Shown: positions 49,777-59,591, counted from the stretch's first letter. The stretch: DNA of 64,000 nucleotides from Corynebacterium mastitidis DSM 44356 (GCF_000375365.1 NZ_AQXB01000001.1:62001-126000); one strand, 5' to 3'. Translations and numbers: made by a program. Notes: a model not told the origin generated them from the letters alone.

Positions 49777-50783
49777 TCAGGAGAACACGGCCACCAGCGC
49801 GGCGATGCCCGCGCACACCGCCACGGAGAGCGCCAGCCCCCGCCGGTGCGCTTCCACCCGTGCTGGACCAGGTCGTTGGCCACGATAGCGGGCAGGATGC
49901 AGAAGATGATGTTCTCCGCGCCGCCCACGCGGTGGCCGGTGAGCGCCACCACCAGCGCCTCCAGGGCGATGACGGTGAGGATGGACAGGGCGCACAGCAC
50001 GATGAAGCGGTCCTTGCCAAACAGCGGCACCCGGCGCGCGTACGCGCTGTAGATCGCCCACACCACCACGGCGGACAGGGCCAGCACCGCGATGTAGCGG
50101 GGGTTGATGCTGCTGGCCACCAGCAGCCCCGCGGTGATGTACCCGCCGGTGCGCAGGCGGAGGTTCTTGAGCAGGCCGTCCTGGATCAGGATGGCGCACA
50201 GCACCGAGGCCGCCGCGAGGCCAAAGAACGTGGGCTCGGAGCGGGGGATCTGCTCGAAGAGCGCGCTGGAAAAGGACAAAGGCAGCGCCACGCTGGTGAG
50301 CCAGGTGATGCCCACGCCGATGAGCCCGGACAGCGGCACCATCCACGCCAGCGGCAGCAGGGTGTGGCGCGGCCCCTGCTTGACCAGGGAGTTGCACAGC
50401 ATGCCGGGCACGATCACGCCGATGAGCGCGAACTCCATGCCGTGCACCTGGGTGCCAAAGAGGTACTCGCTGCCCACCACCCACAGCGCGCCGCAGACCA
50501 CGCCCACGAAGAGCCCGATGGCAAAGATCTGCCGGGGGCGCGGTAGCCAGATCTTGAGCACCACGTACTTGATGAGCAGCCACGCCACCACGGAGACTAG
50601 GACGGTGAACACCACGTTCCACGGCATGTACAGGGAGGCCGCCAGGTATCCCACCGTCAGCGAGCCGCCCACGGAGACCTGCCGGGAGCGGAAGTAGAGG
50701 TAGCTCACCACCAGGCCCACGAGGAAGGTGACGTGGATGAGGTCCACCAGGAAGTAGTAGGAGCCAAAGTTGACGCTGATCAC
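49777..50783 (-). CDS. pgsC: Poly-gamma-glutamate synthase membrane subunit PgsC/CapC, duplicated; frameshifted near 3' end
   Basis: About 335 residues after correction, twice the ~150 of Bacillus PgsC. Two PgsC-like halves are visible, each with a leading glycine-rich helix (VGGSLTVGYLAASLY; TGGYITAGLLVASS) and the family end motif (ALIGVIVPGMLCNSLVKQG; IFCILPAIVANDLVQHGWKR). After WKRTGGG the literal frame runs on without sense, while one extra base in the C5 tract at 49837-49841 restores a final helix (LALSVAVCAGIAALVAVF) and TGA at 49777. The GTG start overlaps the pgsB stop by 4 nt. PgsC partners PgsB in PGA synthesis and export at the membrane. Confidence 0.82.
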
Positions 50784-52051
50784 TGTGCCGCCGCCTCGCT
50801 CTCGCTGTCCGACGCCGCGGCCGGGAGCGGGGTGTGCTCCACCACGTGGGAGATGTAGCGCCGCATGGCGGTGACGTGGTCGGTGTGGATGTTGACCATG
50901 CCGAAGATGGCCACGTCGTGCCCCTCGAAGCCACGCCGGGCGCGGTCCACCAGCTCGCGGCCGTCCTCGTGGGCGTCCTCCACCTCGCAGTCGGCGGTGG
51001 TGATGATCCCCTCGTCCGGGAAGCCCTGGTCGATCAGGCGCTGGCGCACCACCTCCTGGAGGTCGCCGTAGAGCACCACGCGGTCGATCTCCTTGCGCAG
51101 GTCGGTGGAGACGAGGTCGATGAACATGGCGGCGCGGTCCGTGCGGTCGGAGCGGTTGTTGAGCGCCACCACGCGGCGGCAGGTATCCGGGAGGAAGGTC
51201 TCGGAGACGCTGTCAAACACGCGCACGGTGGATTCCCAGTCGTTCACGGCGAACATGGGCACCCAGAACATGGAGTCCGCGCCCTCCTGGATCTCCGTCA
51301 CGGAGGTGGTGCCGGGGTCCGGGGCGGCCTTGAGCATGCCGCGCACCGCCACCTCGGTGTCCACGCCCAGCTCCTCGGCCACCGCCAGGGCCACGGCGAT
51401 GTTCTCCTCGAACTGCTGGTAGCTAAAGCGCGGCACCAGCGAGTGCGAAAGCTCCGTCTCCTGCGCCACGATCAGGCGGCTGCCGCGCGCCTCGGCGTGC
51501 TGACGGATGATCTCCACCAGCTTGGGCGAGCGCTCCCCGGTAATCACCACGCCGTTGTGCGGCACGGTGTTGCACAGGGAGGCGGCGATCTCCTCCAGGG
51601 TGTCGCCCATGTCCTCCTGGTGGTCCAGGCGCACGTTGGTAATCACGGTGATCGGGGAGCGCAGGATCGTGGACTGGCAGATGTGCTGGTACTTGGGCTT
51701 GACCGCCATGCACTCCACCACCAGGGCGTCGATCTCCTCGGTGATCCATTCCTTGACAAAGCGGTACTGCTCGTTGATGTTCGCCGGGCCGGTGCGGCGG
51801 ATGGGGTGCTCCCCGGCCTGGCCGTCGATGACGCAGGCGTAGGTGCCGGTGGTCTTGGCGATGGTGTTGTGCCCGGCCTCGCGCAGCACCCCGCCGATCA
51901 TGCGCGTGAGCGTGGACTTGCCTCGGATCCCGTTGACGTGGACGTTGTAGCGCAGGCCGTCGAGGCGGGCGCGGTGTTGGCGTTCGTGGCGATGAAAGTA
52001 GGTCATGGACGTTCCGGCAAGGGCGCCGGACATCGCGAGGAAAGCAAGCAT
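50780..52051 (-). CDS. pgsB: Poly-gamma-glutamate synthase catalytic subunit PgsB/CapB
   Basis: 423 residues; a Mur-ligase-like ATP-dependent amide ligase that polymerises glutamate through its gamma-carboxylate. After a short N-terminal membrane anchor (MLAFLAMSGALAGTSM) come the PgsB signatures: VHVNGIRGKSTLTRMIGGVL (nucleotide loop), AKTTGTYACVIDG, VVECMAVKPKYQHI, NVRLDHQEDMGDTLEEIA, KAAPDPGTTSV and NNRSDRTDRAAMF. The match to Bacillus PgsB runs over the whole length. ATG 52051 chosen; upstream frame lacks similarity. Coupled to pgsC, preceded by ggt at 62 nt. Confidence 0.93.
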   Translation of the reverse strand: MLAFLAMSGALAGTSMTYFHRHERQHRARLDGLRYNVHVNGIRGKSTLTRMIGGVLREAGHNTIAKTTGTYACVIDGQAGEHPIRRTGPANINEQYRFVKEWITEEIDALVVECMAVKPKYQHICQSTILRSPITVITNVRLDHQEDMGDTLEEIAASLCNTVPHNGVVITGERSPKLVEIIRQHAEARGSRLIVAQETELSHSLVPRFSYQQFEENIAVALAVAEELGVDTEVAVRGMLKAAPDPGTTSVTEIQEGADSMFWVPMFAVNDWESTVRVFDSVSETFLPDTCRRVVALNNRSDRTDRAAMFIDLVSTDLRKEIDRVVLYGDLQEVVRQRLIDQGFPDEGIITTADCEVEDAHEDGRELVDRARRGFEGHDVAIFGMVNIHTDHVTAMRRYISHVVEHTPLPAAASDSESEAAAQ

Positions 52052-52112
52052 GTATCCGTTTCTCTCGTAGAGGAATCTCAGGGGTTGGTATCGGGTACGG
52101 TGTGCGCTGTTG

Positions 52113-53897
52113 TTATCCGCCGGCCACGGCACCCCCGCGGCGATGATCGGCGCCGCCCTCCCATTCGTCCGCAAGGCGGCGCACCACGCCCGCCCCGCTA
52201 TCGGCCTCGGCCACGCTCAGCGGCTGGCCCCACTCGCGCAGCAGCCGCTGCAGGGAGCCCTGGTGGGTCAGCTCCTCCGTTCCGTACATCGTCTCCGCGT
52301 AGGCGCCGTTGCGGTTATCCGCGCCGAAGTTGGGCATGGCGATGGCCTCCGCCGGGCTCAGGCCCCACTGGGTCATGGCCACCAGGTTCTTGAGGTTGTA
52401 GGAGGGGATCTTGCGCCCGCCCGGGGAGCCGAGCGCCAGCACGGAATCCCCGGAGCGGGCGACGAGCGGAGCCATCATGGTCTTGGGCGTGGCGGCGTCC
52501 CGGCGCGCGTTGGGGGCCTCGGGGGCCACCCCCGAGGCGAAGTTGTCCAGGGAGTTGTTGAGGAAGAATCCCTGCACCATCAGCCCGCTGCCAAAGTTGC
52601 GCTGCAGGGTGGTGGTCATGGAGGCCACGTTGCCCTGGCTATCGGCCACGGTGATCTGGGCGGTGCCCTCCTCCTGGGAGTCCCGGTAGCCGCCGTGGCT
52701 GAAGCCCTCCAGGTCGGCGGGCTGCGGGTCCTCCACGCTGCTCTTTTGGTGCACCTCGCCCGCCTTGGCCTCCAGGTAGGCGTCGTTGGTCACCACCTGG
52801 TCCAGGTAGGCACGGGCGCGCTCGGGGTCGTGCTGCGGATCGTCCATCCAGGTGTTGGCGTCGGTAAAGGCCAGCCGCTCGGCCTCCGTCATCAGGTGCG
52901 CCGCCGTGGCCCGGGCCACCTCCGTGCCCTCCTCGGAGTAGGGGTCGAGCCGCCCCAGGTCGAGGTGGCGCATGATGCCCAGGGCCTGGGCCACCACCAT
53001 CGTTCCGGTGGCGGTGGACGGGCTGCCGCAGGCGCTCATCCCGGCGAAGTCCGTGCACAGGGCCTCCCGGGAGGCCACCGGCTCGGCGGCCTCGCGCCGC
53101 CACTGCTCCACCAGGGAGTCCGCGTAGTCCCCGCCCTCGGTCTGCTCCCGCAGCTCGGAGCGGATCTTCTCGGCCGTCTCCTGGCTCAGCGCGCCGCCGT
53201 TGCCCGCCCAGTCCCGCAGGAACTCCGCGTAGGGCTTGTTGGTCAGCTCGTCGCCCTCGGCGGGGCGCTCCCCGCTCGCGTTGCGCAGCACCGCGCCGGG
53301 CTGGGAGAGGCGGAAGGGGCGCTGGTTGCCGTCGATGGCCCCGGCCAGGCGGGCGCTGGCGGCAAAGCCGGAGGTGCCCAGCCGGTAGGCCGGGTCCACC
53401 AGATCGGAGAGGTCCCGGGTGCCGTGATCCTCGTGCAGCTGGCGCAGCAGCCGCAGCGTCTGGGGGACGCCGATGCTCCCGGTGGCGGCGTCGGCCCCCT
53501 CGGCGGCGGAGGAGTCGTTCTCCAGGCTGTGCACCACGGCGTCGTAGGAGCGCACCTGATCCGTGGCGGCGTCGTAGTACACCGCCAGCGCCCCGCCGCC
53601 CGGCCCGGAGGACTGCGGCTCCACCAGCCCGAGCACCGCCTGGGCCGCCACGAGGGCGTCCGCGGCGCTGCCGCCCTCGGCCAGCACGTCGCAGGCGGCG
53701 CGGCTAGCCTCGGGGTGGGTGGTGGCCGCCATGTAGGAGGAGGCGGTGGCGGAGGTATCCCCCTCCCCCACCTCGCACTGGGAGTGCTGCGCTATGGCAG
53801 CGGGGCCGTCCCCGCTCGTGGAGCAGGCGCTCACCCCCGCGCCGAATACGAGGGTGCCGAGTGTGAGCGCGAGGGCGCGTCGCCCGCTGTGGCGCAC
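52113..53897 (-). CDS. Gamma-glutamyltransferase lipoprotein (CapD-like)
   Basis: 594 residues from GTG 53897, placed after AAGGAG. A signal peptide with lipobox (TLVFGAGVSAC) anchors it outside the membrane. GGT family features: GGSAADALVAAQAVLGLVEPQS, SGPGGGALAVYYD, and the small-subunit start region EEGTAQITVADSQGNVASMTTTL with the expected nucleophilic Thr, then GSPGGRKIPSYNL. GGTs mature by self-cleavage. In Bacillus capsule loci the GGT-type CapD cuts and attaches PGA to peptidoglycan; the same role is inferred here from the adjacent pgsB-pgsC. Glutathione-type use is an alternative. Confidence 0.9.
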   Translation of the reverse strand: MRHSGRRALALTLGTLVFGAGVSACSTSGDGPAAIAQHSQCEVGEGDTSATASSYMAATTHPEASRAACDVLAEGGSAADALVAAQAVLGLVEPQSSGPGGGALAVYYDAATDQVRSYDAVVHSLENDSSAAEGADAATGSIGVPQTLRLLRQLHEDHGTRDLSDLVDPAYRLGTSGFAASARLAGAIDGNQRPFRLSQPGAVLRNASGERPAEGDELTNKPYAEFLRDWAGNGGALSQETAEKIRSELREQTEGGDYADSLVEQWRREAAEPVASREALCTDFAGMSACGSPSTATGTMVVAQALGIMRHLDLGRLDPYSEEGTEVARATAAHLMTEAERLAFTDANTWMDDPQHDPERARAYLDQVVTNDAYLEAKAGEVHQKSSVEDPQPADLEGFSHGGYRDSQEEGTAQITVADSQGNVASMTTTLQRNFGSGLMVQGFFLNNSLDNFASGVAPEAPNARRDAATPKTMMAPLVARSGDSVLALGSPGGRKIPSYNLKNLVAMTQWGLSPAEAIAMPNFGADNRNGAYAETMYGTEELTHQGSLQRLLREWGQPLSVAEADSGAGVVRRLADEWEGGADHRRGGAVAGG

Positions 53898-54052
53898 AAA
53901 AATCTCTCCTTGAAGTTTCCCTAATAAAACATGTGAGGTCACGGAGATCGTCCGCGCCAACAGTTATCCGAACTTAGCAACGCCCGGGAGGTGCGACAAC
54001 CCCCTCCGGCGCGCCGTCCTGGGCTTATAGGGAAAAAACCGGAAACTCGGTA

Positions 54053-55885
54053 CTAAAGTACCTCCTCCTGCTCCGGGTGCTTGTACTTGTCCAAGGTATT
54101 AAAGAAGTGATCGGTGATCTGCACGGAGACCTCGGAGCCGCCGCCGAGCACCACGAGCGTGGCAAAGGCGATGTCGTCGCGGTATCCGGCGAACCAGGCG
54201 TGGGAGCCCTCGTTGATCTCGGCCTCGCCCGTCTTGCCGTACACCTCGCCCTCGGCCTGCATGCCGCGCGCCGTGCCCTGGGTGACCACGCTGCGCATGG
54301 AGCGGCGCAACTGCGCGATCGCCTCCGGGGCGGGCGCCTCCACCTTCTCGCTCACCGTGGTCTCGTGCCCGGTGATGAGCGTGGGCACCGGGGTGCGCCC
54401 GGCGGCGGCCGTGGCGGCGCTGAGCGCCAGGCCGAAGGGGCTGGCCAGGTCCAGGCCCTGCCCGTACCCGGCCTCCGTGCGGTCCAGCTCCGTCTCCCCC
54501 TCCGGCACGGAGCCGGTGATCGTGTCCAGCCCCGGGATCTCGTAGTCCACCCCCAGCCCAAACTGCTTGGCCGTGGCCTTCAGCTCGCCGGGCGCGAGGT
54601 TGGTGGAGATGTCCGCGAAGCTGGTGTTGCAGGACTGCGCGAACGCCTGCTCCAGGGGCACGCTGCCCAGGGAGAACTCGTTGTAGTTGACCACCGTGCG
54701 CCCGTAGATGTTCATCGTCCCGGGGCAGGGCACGATGGAGTCCGCGCTGAGCCCCTGGTGCTCGAAGCCGGCGGTGGCGGTGATCATCTTGAACACCGAC
54801 CCCGGGGGGTACTGCCCGCTCAGCGCGATGTCGCCGTCCTTGTCCGCCTCGGCGGTCTGCGCCACCGCCAGGATCTCGCCGCTCGACGGCCTGATCGCCA
54901 CCAGCATGGCCTTATCCCCCGCGCGGGTATTCACAGCCTCCTCCGCCGCGCGCTGCACGTCGTAGTCGATGCTCACGCCCACCGAGGGCGCCACCTGCGG
55001 GGCGTGGTACTCCACGTCGTCCAGCGCGGAGCCCTCCTCGTTGACCACGGACACCCGCCAGCCCGCCGCGCCGTCGAGGTCGTCCTCCACGATGGAGCGC
55101 ACGCGGGACATGATGTCCGGGGCAAAGCCCGGCTTGGGCGTGACCATCGCCGCCTCCGGGTTAAGGCGCACCGACGCTTCCCCGGACAGCGCCTGGGACA
55201 CCTGCTGCGCGACGGCGTCCGGCACCGTGGTCACCGAGTAGTCCCCCCGCGCGCCGCGCAGCGTCCCGGCCAGGGAGGCCGCCTCCACCGTGGGCACGCT
55301 GGGGTCCGCCTCCTTGGCCTTCTTCAGGGCCGCCTCGATGCTGCGGGCCGTGCGGGCGGGGTCCGTCAACTCCTCGGTGTTGACCAGCACGCGCTGGCGC
55401 ACGCCGGGGGTGAGCAGGGCCACCCCGTCCGAGCTGACCACGCTGGCCCGCTCGGCGGCCACCGGGCGCAGCTCCAGGTGCTGATGCGCCCCGAGGGTGG
55501 GATGCACGATGGTGGGCTGCCAGCGCACCGACCACTGCTCCCCCTGACGGGTCAGCATCATGGAGGACTCGTAGGACAGCGTGCGCTCCCGGGGCAGCTT
55601 CCACTCCATGCGGTAGCGGGCGGTGGCCGACTGCTCCGAAAGGTCCACGCCCTCCACCGTGGCCTCCAGCCCCTCGGCCTGGAGTCCCTCCACGCTGGCC
55701 TGGATCAGCGGAAGCGCGGCCTCGGGGTCGTCCACGCGGCTTTCCACCGCCTCCCAGTCCCGCTCCGCGATGGCCTCCAGGAACTCCTGCGCCACCGGGC
55801 GGGCGTCCGCCGGCTTAGGGGTGCAGGCCACCACGCCCGACAACGCCATGACCAGCACCGAAAGCAGAGCGGGCAACCTTTTCAT
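54053..55885 (-). CDS. Class B penicillin-binding protein lipoprotein (PbpLipo type)
   Basis: 610 residues. Lipobox SGVVAC follows a short signal peptide. An NTF2-like MecA N-terminal domain (about 25-140: ARPVAQEFLEAIAERDWEAV), a dimerisation region, and a transpeptidase domain with SxxK in PPGSVFKM, SxN in QSCNTSF and KTG in YGKTGEAE. It cross-links peptidoglycan. The map...pbp...ispG neighbourhood is conserved in corynebacteria and mycobacteria (Rv2864c type). TAGTCT lies 8 nt before ATG 55885, suggesting a leaderless transcript; a TTG three codons upstream is an alternative. Confidence 0.92.
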   Translation of the reverse strand: MKRLPALLSVLVMALSGVVACTPKPADARPVAQEFLEAIAERDWEAVESRVDDPEAALPLIQASVEGLQAEGLEATVEGVDLSEQSATARYRMEWKLPRERTLSYESSMMLTRQGEQWSVRWQPTIVHPTLGAHQHLELRPVAAERASVVSSDGVALLTPGVRQRVLVNTEELTDPARTARSIEAALKKAKEADPSVPTVEAASLAGTLRGARGDYSVTTVPDAVAQQVSQALSGEASVRLNPEAAMVTPKPGFAPDIMSRVRSIVEDDLDGAAGWRVSVVNEEGSALDDVEYHAPQVAPSVGVSIDYDVQRAAEEAVNTRAGDKAMLVAIRPSSGEILAVAQTAEADKDGDIALSGQYPPGSVFKMITATAGFEHQGLSADSIVPCPGTMNIYGRTVVNYNEFSLGSVPLEQAFAQSCNTSFADISTNLAPGELKATAKQFGLGVDYEIPGLDTITGSVPEGETELDRTEAGYGQGLDLASPFGLALSAATAAAGRTPVPTLITGHETTVSEKVEAPAPEAIAQLRRSMRSVVTQGTARGMQAEGEVYGKTGEAEINEGSHAWFAGYRDDIAFATLVVLGGGSEVSVQITDHFFNTLDKYKHPEQEEVL

Positions 55886-55918
55886 AGCGCCCAAGACTAG
55901 CAGCGCCCGGCCGCGCGG

Positions 55919-57097
55919 CTACTGAGTGACGCGCACCTTCGATCCCACCCCGGCGGCCTGCGCGGCCGCGAGCTCCTCGGGATCCATCTGCTCGACGATA
56001 CGCATGGCCTCCTCGATCAGCGTCTCCACGATCTGGGACTCCGGCACCGTCTTGATGACCTCCCCCTTGACAAAGATCTGCCCCTTGCCGTTGCCCGAGG
56101 CCACGCCGAGGTCGGCGTCGCGCGCCTCGCCCGGGCCGTTGACCACGCACCCCATCACGGCCACGCGCAGCGGCACGTCCATGCCCTCCAGGGCGGCGGT
56201 GACCTCCTCGGCCAGGGTGTACACGTCCACCTGGGCGCGCCCGCAGGAGGGGCAGGAGACGATCTCCAGGCCCCGGGGGCGCAGGTTGAGCGACTGCAGG
56301 ATCTGGTCGCCCACCTTCACCTCCTCCTTGGGGTCCGCCGACAGGGAGACGCGGATGGTATCCCCGATCCCGTCCGCCAGCAGGGAGCCGAAGGCCACGG
56401 CGGACTTGATGGTGCCCTGGAAGGCCGGGCCGGCCTCCGTCACGCCCAGGTGCAGCGGGTAGTCCGTCTTGGCGGCGAGCTGGCGGTAGGCCTCCACCAT
56501 TACCACCGGGTCGTTGTGCTTGACCGAGATGGCGATGTCCCCGTAGCCGTGCTCCTCGAAGAGGCTGGCCTCCCACACCGCGGACTCCACCAGCGCCTCC
56601 GGGGTGGCCTTGCCGTACTTCTCCAGCATCCGCCGGTCCAGGGAGCCCGCGTTCACGCCGATGCGGATGGGGATGCCCGCGTCTCCGGCGGCCTTGGCCA
56701 CCTCCTTGACGCGCCCGTCGAACTCCCGGATGTTGCCCGGGTTCACGCGCACCGCCGCGCACCCGGCGTCGATGGCCGCGAAGATGTACTTGGGCTGGAA
56801 GTGAATGTCCGCGATCACCGGGATGGGGGACTTCTTGGCGATGGCCGGGAGGGCCTCCGCGTCCACCGTCTTGGGGCAGGCCACGCGCACGATGTCGCAG
56901 CCGGACGCCGTGAGCTGCGCGATCTGCTGCAGCGTGGCGTTGACGTCGTGCGTCTTGGTGGTGGTCATCGACTGCACGGAGATCGGGTAATCCGACCCCA
57001 CCCCCACCGAACCGACCATGAGCTGGCGCGTCGTGCGGCGCGGCGCCAGGGTGGCGGGCGGGGCTTCGGGCATACCTAGTCCGACGGGAATGGACAA
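55919..57097 (-). CDS. ispG: 4-hydroxy-3-methylbut-2-en-1-yl diphosphate synthase (GcpE)
   Basis: 392 residues. A 4Fe-4S enzyme of the MEP isoprenoid pathway. TIM-barrel part with [34 protein letters not shown] and [16 protein letters not shown]-terminal cluster part with [11 protein letters not shown] and [11 protein letters not shown] carrying the cysteine ligands. I place the start at TTG 57097, 9 nt from AAGGAG, giving the [13 protein letters not shown] start seen in relatives; the first in-frame ATG is internal to this block. Confidence 0.93.
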   Translation of the reverse strand: MSIPVGLGMPEAPPATLAPRRTTRQLMVGSVGVGSDYPISVQSMTTTKTHDVNATLQQIAQLTASGCDIVRVACPKTVDAEALPAIAKKSPIPVIADIHFQPKYIFAAIDAGCAAVRVNPGNIREFDGRVKEVAKAAGDAGIPIRIGVNAGSLDRRMLEKYGKATPEALVESAVWEASLFEEHGYGDIAISVKHNDPVVMVEAYRQLAAKTDYPLHLGVTEAGPAFQGTIKSAVAFGSLLADGIGDTIRVSLSADPKEEVKVGDQILQSLNLRPRGLEIVSCPSCGRAQVDVYTLAEEVTAALEGMDVPLRVAVMGCVVNGPGEARDADLGVASGNGKGQIFVKGEVIKTVPESQIVETLIEEAMRIVEQMDPEELAAAQAAGVGSKVRVTQ

Positions 57098-57209
57098 GTT
57101 CTCATACTCCTTGAAAGGCAGCGCGCGGGCCGATCCACCCGCCACGCCGCCGTCGAATCAACACTCTGGGGCTTAATCTGCCAACACCACGAGCATACAC
57201 CGGCGGGGA

Positions 57210-58349
57210 TCAGCCGAAGAGCCTCACGGGGTTGACCACGTCGGCCACCACGAACACCAGGCCCAGGGTGAGCAGCGCCGCGCCCATCGCGTAGGTCAGC
57301 GGCATCAGGCGGGTGTAATCTGCGGGCCCGGCCGGGGCCAGGCCGCGCAGCCGACGCACCGCGTCGCGCGCCTTCTCGTAGAGCACCACCGCCACGTGCC
57401 CGCCGTCGAAGGGCGGCAGCGGGATCAGGTTGAACACCGCGAGGAAGAAGTTGAGGCTGGCCAGCAGCATCCAGAACATGCCCCAGTACGAGCGCTCCAC
57501 CAGCTCCCCGCCCGCGCGCGAGGCCCCCACCACGCTCATCGGGCTATCGGCGGCGCGCTCCGCGCCGAAGATGGACGCCACCACGCCCGGCACCTTGGCG
57601 GGCAGCTGGCCGAGCGCCTGCACCGTGGAGACCACCAGGTCCTTGGTGTAGGAGGCGGTCACGCCTATGGCCTCCACCGGGCCGAAGGTGGCGATGGCGT
57701 CCTCCACCGGCGCGGAGGCCACGCCGATCACGCCCTGGCCCTGCTCCCCGCGCGCCACCGGCACCGCCATCTCGGTGCGCTGCCCGTGGCGCTCCACGGT
57801 CAGGGTGATCGTCTCACCTGGGCGCTGGCGGATGTCCTGCGCCATCTGGCCGAAGCTCTGGGTCTCCTGGCCGTCGAGCGCCACGATCCGATCCCCCGGC
57901 ACCAGGCCCGCCTCGCGGGCGGGGCCCGCCGTTACCTCCGCCACCGTAGGCGTGAGATCCGCGTTGGGGTTGGGCAGCCCGGAGGTCATGGCCACCCCAT
58001 AGAGGATGAGCACCCCCACGATCAGGTTCATGGTGATCCCGCCGAGCAGCACCGCGATCCGCTTCCACCACGCCTTCTTGTACATGGCGTGCGGCTCCTC
58101 CTGCCGGGTCAGCGCCGGGTCCTGGGCCGTCATGCCCGCGATGTCGCAGAATCCGCCGAAGGGCAGGGCCTTGATCCCGTACTCGGTATCGCCACGCCGG
58201 AAGGAGCACACCCTCGGCCCGAACCCGATGAAGTAGCGCCGCACCCGCATCCCGCAGGCGCGCGCCACCGCCAGGTGGCCCCACTCGTGCAACGCGATGG
58301 TCACCGCGATACCCAGCGCAAACAGCGCGATCCCCAGCAAGCCTGCCAC
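57210..58349 (-). CDS. Site-2 protease / RseP-Rip1 zinc metalloprotease
   Basis: 379 residues. Intramembrane protease that cleaves anti-sigma factors and other membrane proteins. HEWGH zinc motif at the first helix (TIALHEWGHLAVARACG), a central PDZ domain (LVPGDRIVALDGQETQSFGQM) and the second zinc site NLIPLPPFDGGHV. Four helices. GTG start after AAAGGA. Its position between ispG and dxr is conserved in mycobacteria (Rip1) and corynebacteria. Confidence 0.94.
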   Translation of the reverse strand: MAGLLGIALFALGIAVTIALHEWGHLAVARACGMRVRRYFIGFGPRVCSFRRGDTEYGIKALPFGGFCDIAGMTAQDPALTRQEEPHAMYKKAWWKRIAVLLGGITMNLIVGVLILYGVAMTSGLPNPNADLTPTVAEVTAGPAREAGLVPGDRIVALDGQETQSFGQMAQDIRQRPGETITLTVERHGQRTEMAVPVARGEQGQGVIGVASAPVEDAIATFGPVEAIGVTASYTKDLVVSTVQALGQLPAKVPGVVASIFGAERAADSPMSVVGASRAGGELVERSYWGMFWMLLASLNFFLAVFNLIPLPPFDGGHVAVVLYEKARDAVRRLRGLAPAGPADYTRLMPLTYAMGAALLTLGLVFVVADVVNPVRLFG

Positions 58350-58406
58350 GTCGGTCCTTTCCGCTCGGACGGCGCGGGGAGGGCTCGCCCCGCGCCGGAA
58401 TACAAA

Positions 58407-59591
58407 TCAGCCCGCCAGGGTAGCGAGAATCTCCCGGGCGCGCCGCCGGGCCTCCCCCTCCACGGCCAGCACGTCCTCCACGTCGCGCGGCTCCCCCGCC
58501 CAGCCCTCGCACCGGCCCAGCACGTCCCCGACCACGTCCACGATCTGCGGGAAGCGGATGCCGCCCGTAAGAAACACCGCCGCGGCCTCCTCGTTGGCCG
58601 CGTTGTACACCGCGGGATGGGTGCCGCCGCGGCGCGCCGCGGCGCGCGCCAGCTCCACGGCGGGGAATGCCTCGTTATCCACCGGCTCGAAGTCCCAGGA
58701 AAACGCCTCGCGGAAGTCCAGGGGCGGCTCCGCGCCCGCCACGCGGTGCGGCCACCCCAGCGCCAGGGCGATGGGGAGCTTCATGGAGGGCGGCGAGGCC
58801 TGGGCGATGGTCGCGCCGTCGCTAAAGGTCACCATCGAGTGCACGATGGACTGCCGGTGAACGGTGACGTCGATGACGTCCGGGTCCACGCCGAGGAGAA
58901 GGGAGGCCTCGATCAGCTCCAGGCCCTTGTTCACCAGGGTGGCGGAGTTCAGGGTGTTCATCTGCCCCATCGACCACGTGGGGTGCGCCGCCGCCTGCCG
59001 CGGGGTGACCTCCCACATCTGCTCCCGGGTGCGCCCCCGGAAGGGACCCCCGGAGGCGGTGAGCACCAGGCGCGCCACCTCGGACGAGGCGCCCGAGCGC
59101 AGGCACTGGGCCATCGCGGAGTGCTCCGAGTCCACGGGCACGAGCTGGCCGGGGGCGGCGGCCTCGATCACCAGGCGCCCCCCGGCCACGAGCGATTCCT
59201 TATTAGCCAGGGCCAGCCGTGCCCCGGAGCGCAGTGCGGCCATGGTGGCGGCCAGGCCCATCGATCCCACCAGGGCGTTGAGCACCACGTCCACCACGCC
59301 CTCCGCGTCAAGCGCACGGACCAGGTCGCGGGCGGCGTCGGGGCCGTCGAGCACCGCGCCCCCTAGCCCCCGGGAGACCTCCCGCGCGGCCTCCGGGCGG
59401 GCCACCGCCACCCTGCCCGCGGGCAGGCCCAGGGCGCGGGCCTGCCGGACCACCAGGTCCGGCGAGGACCCCCCGGCGGCGATGCCCACCACCTCGAAGA
59501 GATCCGGGTTCTGCGCGATGACCTCGAGGGCCTGCGTGCCGATGGAACCCGTGGAACCAAGAATAAGAATGCGCTGTGCCACGGCCTCCAT
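58407..59591 (-). CDS. dxr: 1-deoxy-D-xylulose-5-phosphate reductoisomerase
   Basis: 394 residues. Second step of the MEP pathway, target of fosmidomycin. NADPH site [51 protein letters not shown] and [21 protein letters not shown] (in adjoining parts) form the active site; C-terminal helical domain [20 protein letters not shown] 59591 preferred over GTG 59582. It forms a cluster with rip1 and ispG, giving two isoprenoid steps in one operon. Confidence 0.95.
   Translation of the reverse strand: MEAVAQRILILGSTGSIGTQALEVIAQNPDLFEVVGIAAGGSSPDLVVRQARALGLPAGRVAVARPEAAREVSRGLGGAVLDGPDAARDLVRALDAEGVVDVVLNALVGSMGLAATMAALRSGARLALANKESLVAGGRLVIEAAAPGQLVPVDSEHSAMAQCLRSGASSEVARLVLTASGGPFRGRTREQMWEVTPRQAAAHPTWSMGQMNTLNSATLVNKGLELIEASLLLGVDPDVIDVTVHRQSIVHSMVTFSDGATIAQASPPSMKLPIALALGWPHRVAGAEPPLDFREAFSWDFEPVDNEAFPAVELARAAARRGGTHPAVYNAANEEAAAVFLTGGIRFPQIVDVVGDVLGRCEGWAGEPRDVEDVLAVEGEARRRAREILATLAG

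Noticed and set aside
48846..49835. Long C-terminal extension of PgsC in the uncorrected frame
   Set aside because: After the C5 tract the sequence is Arg/Pro/Gly-rich without sense and lies antisense to the coding phosphoesterase; a one-base shift gives a sensible helix and stop.
50834..53924. Long plus-strand frames opposite pgsB and ggt
   Set aside because: His/Gly/Arg-rich shadows; both minus-strand genes have full family motifs.
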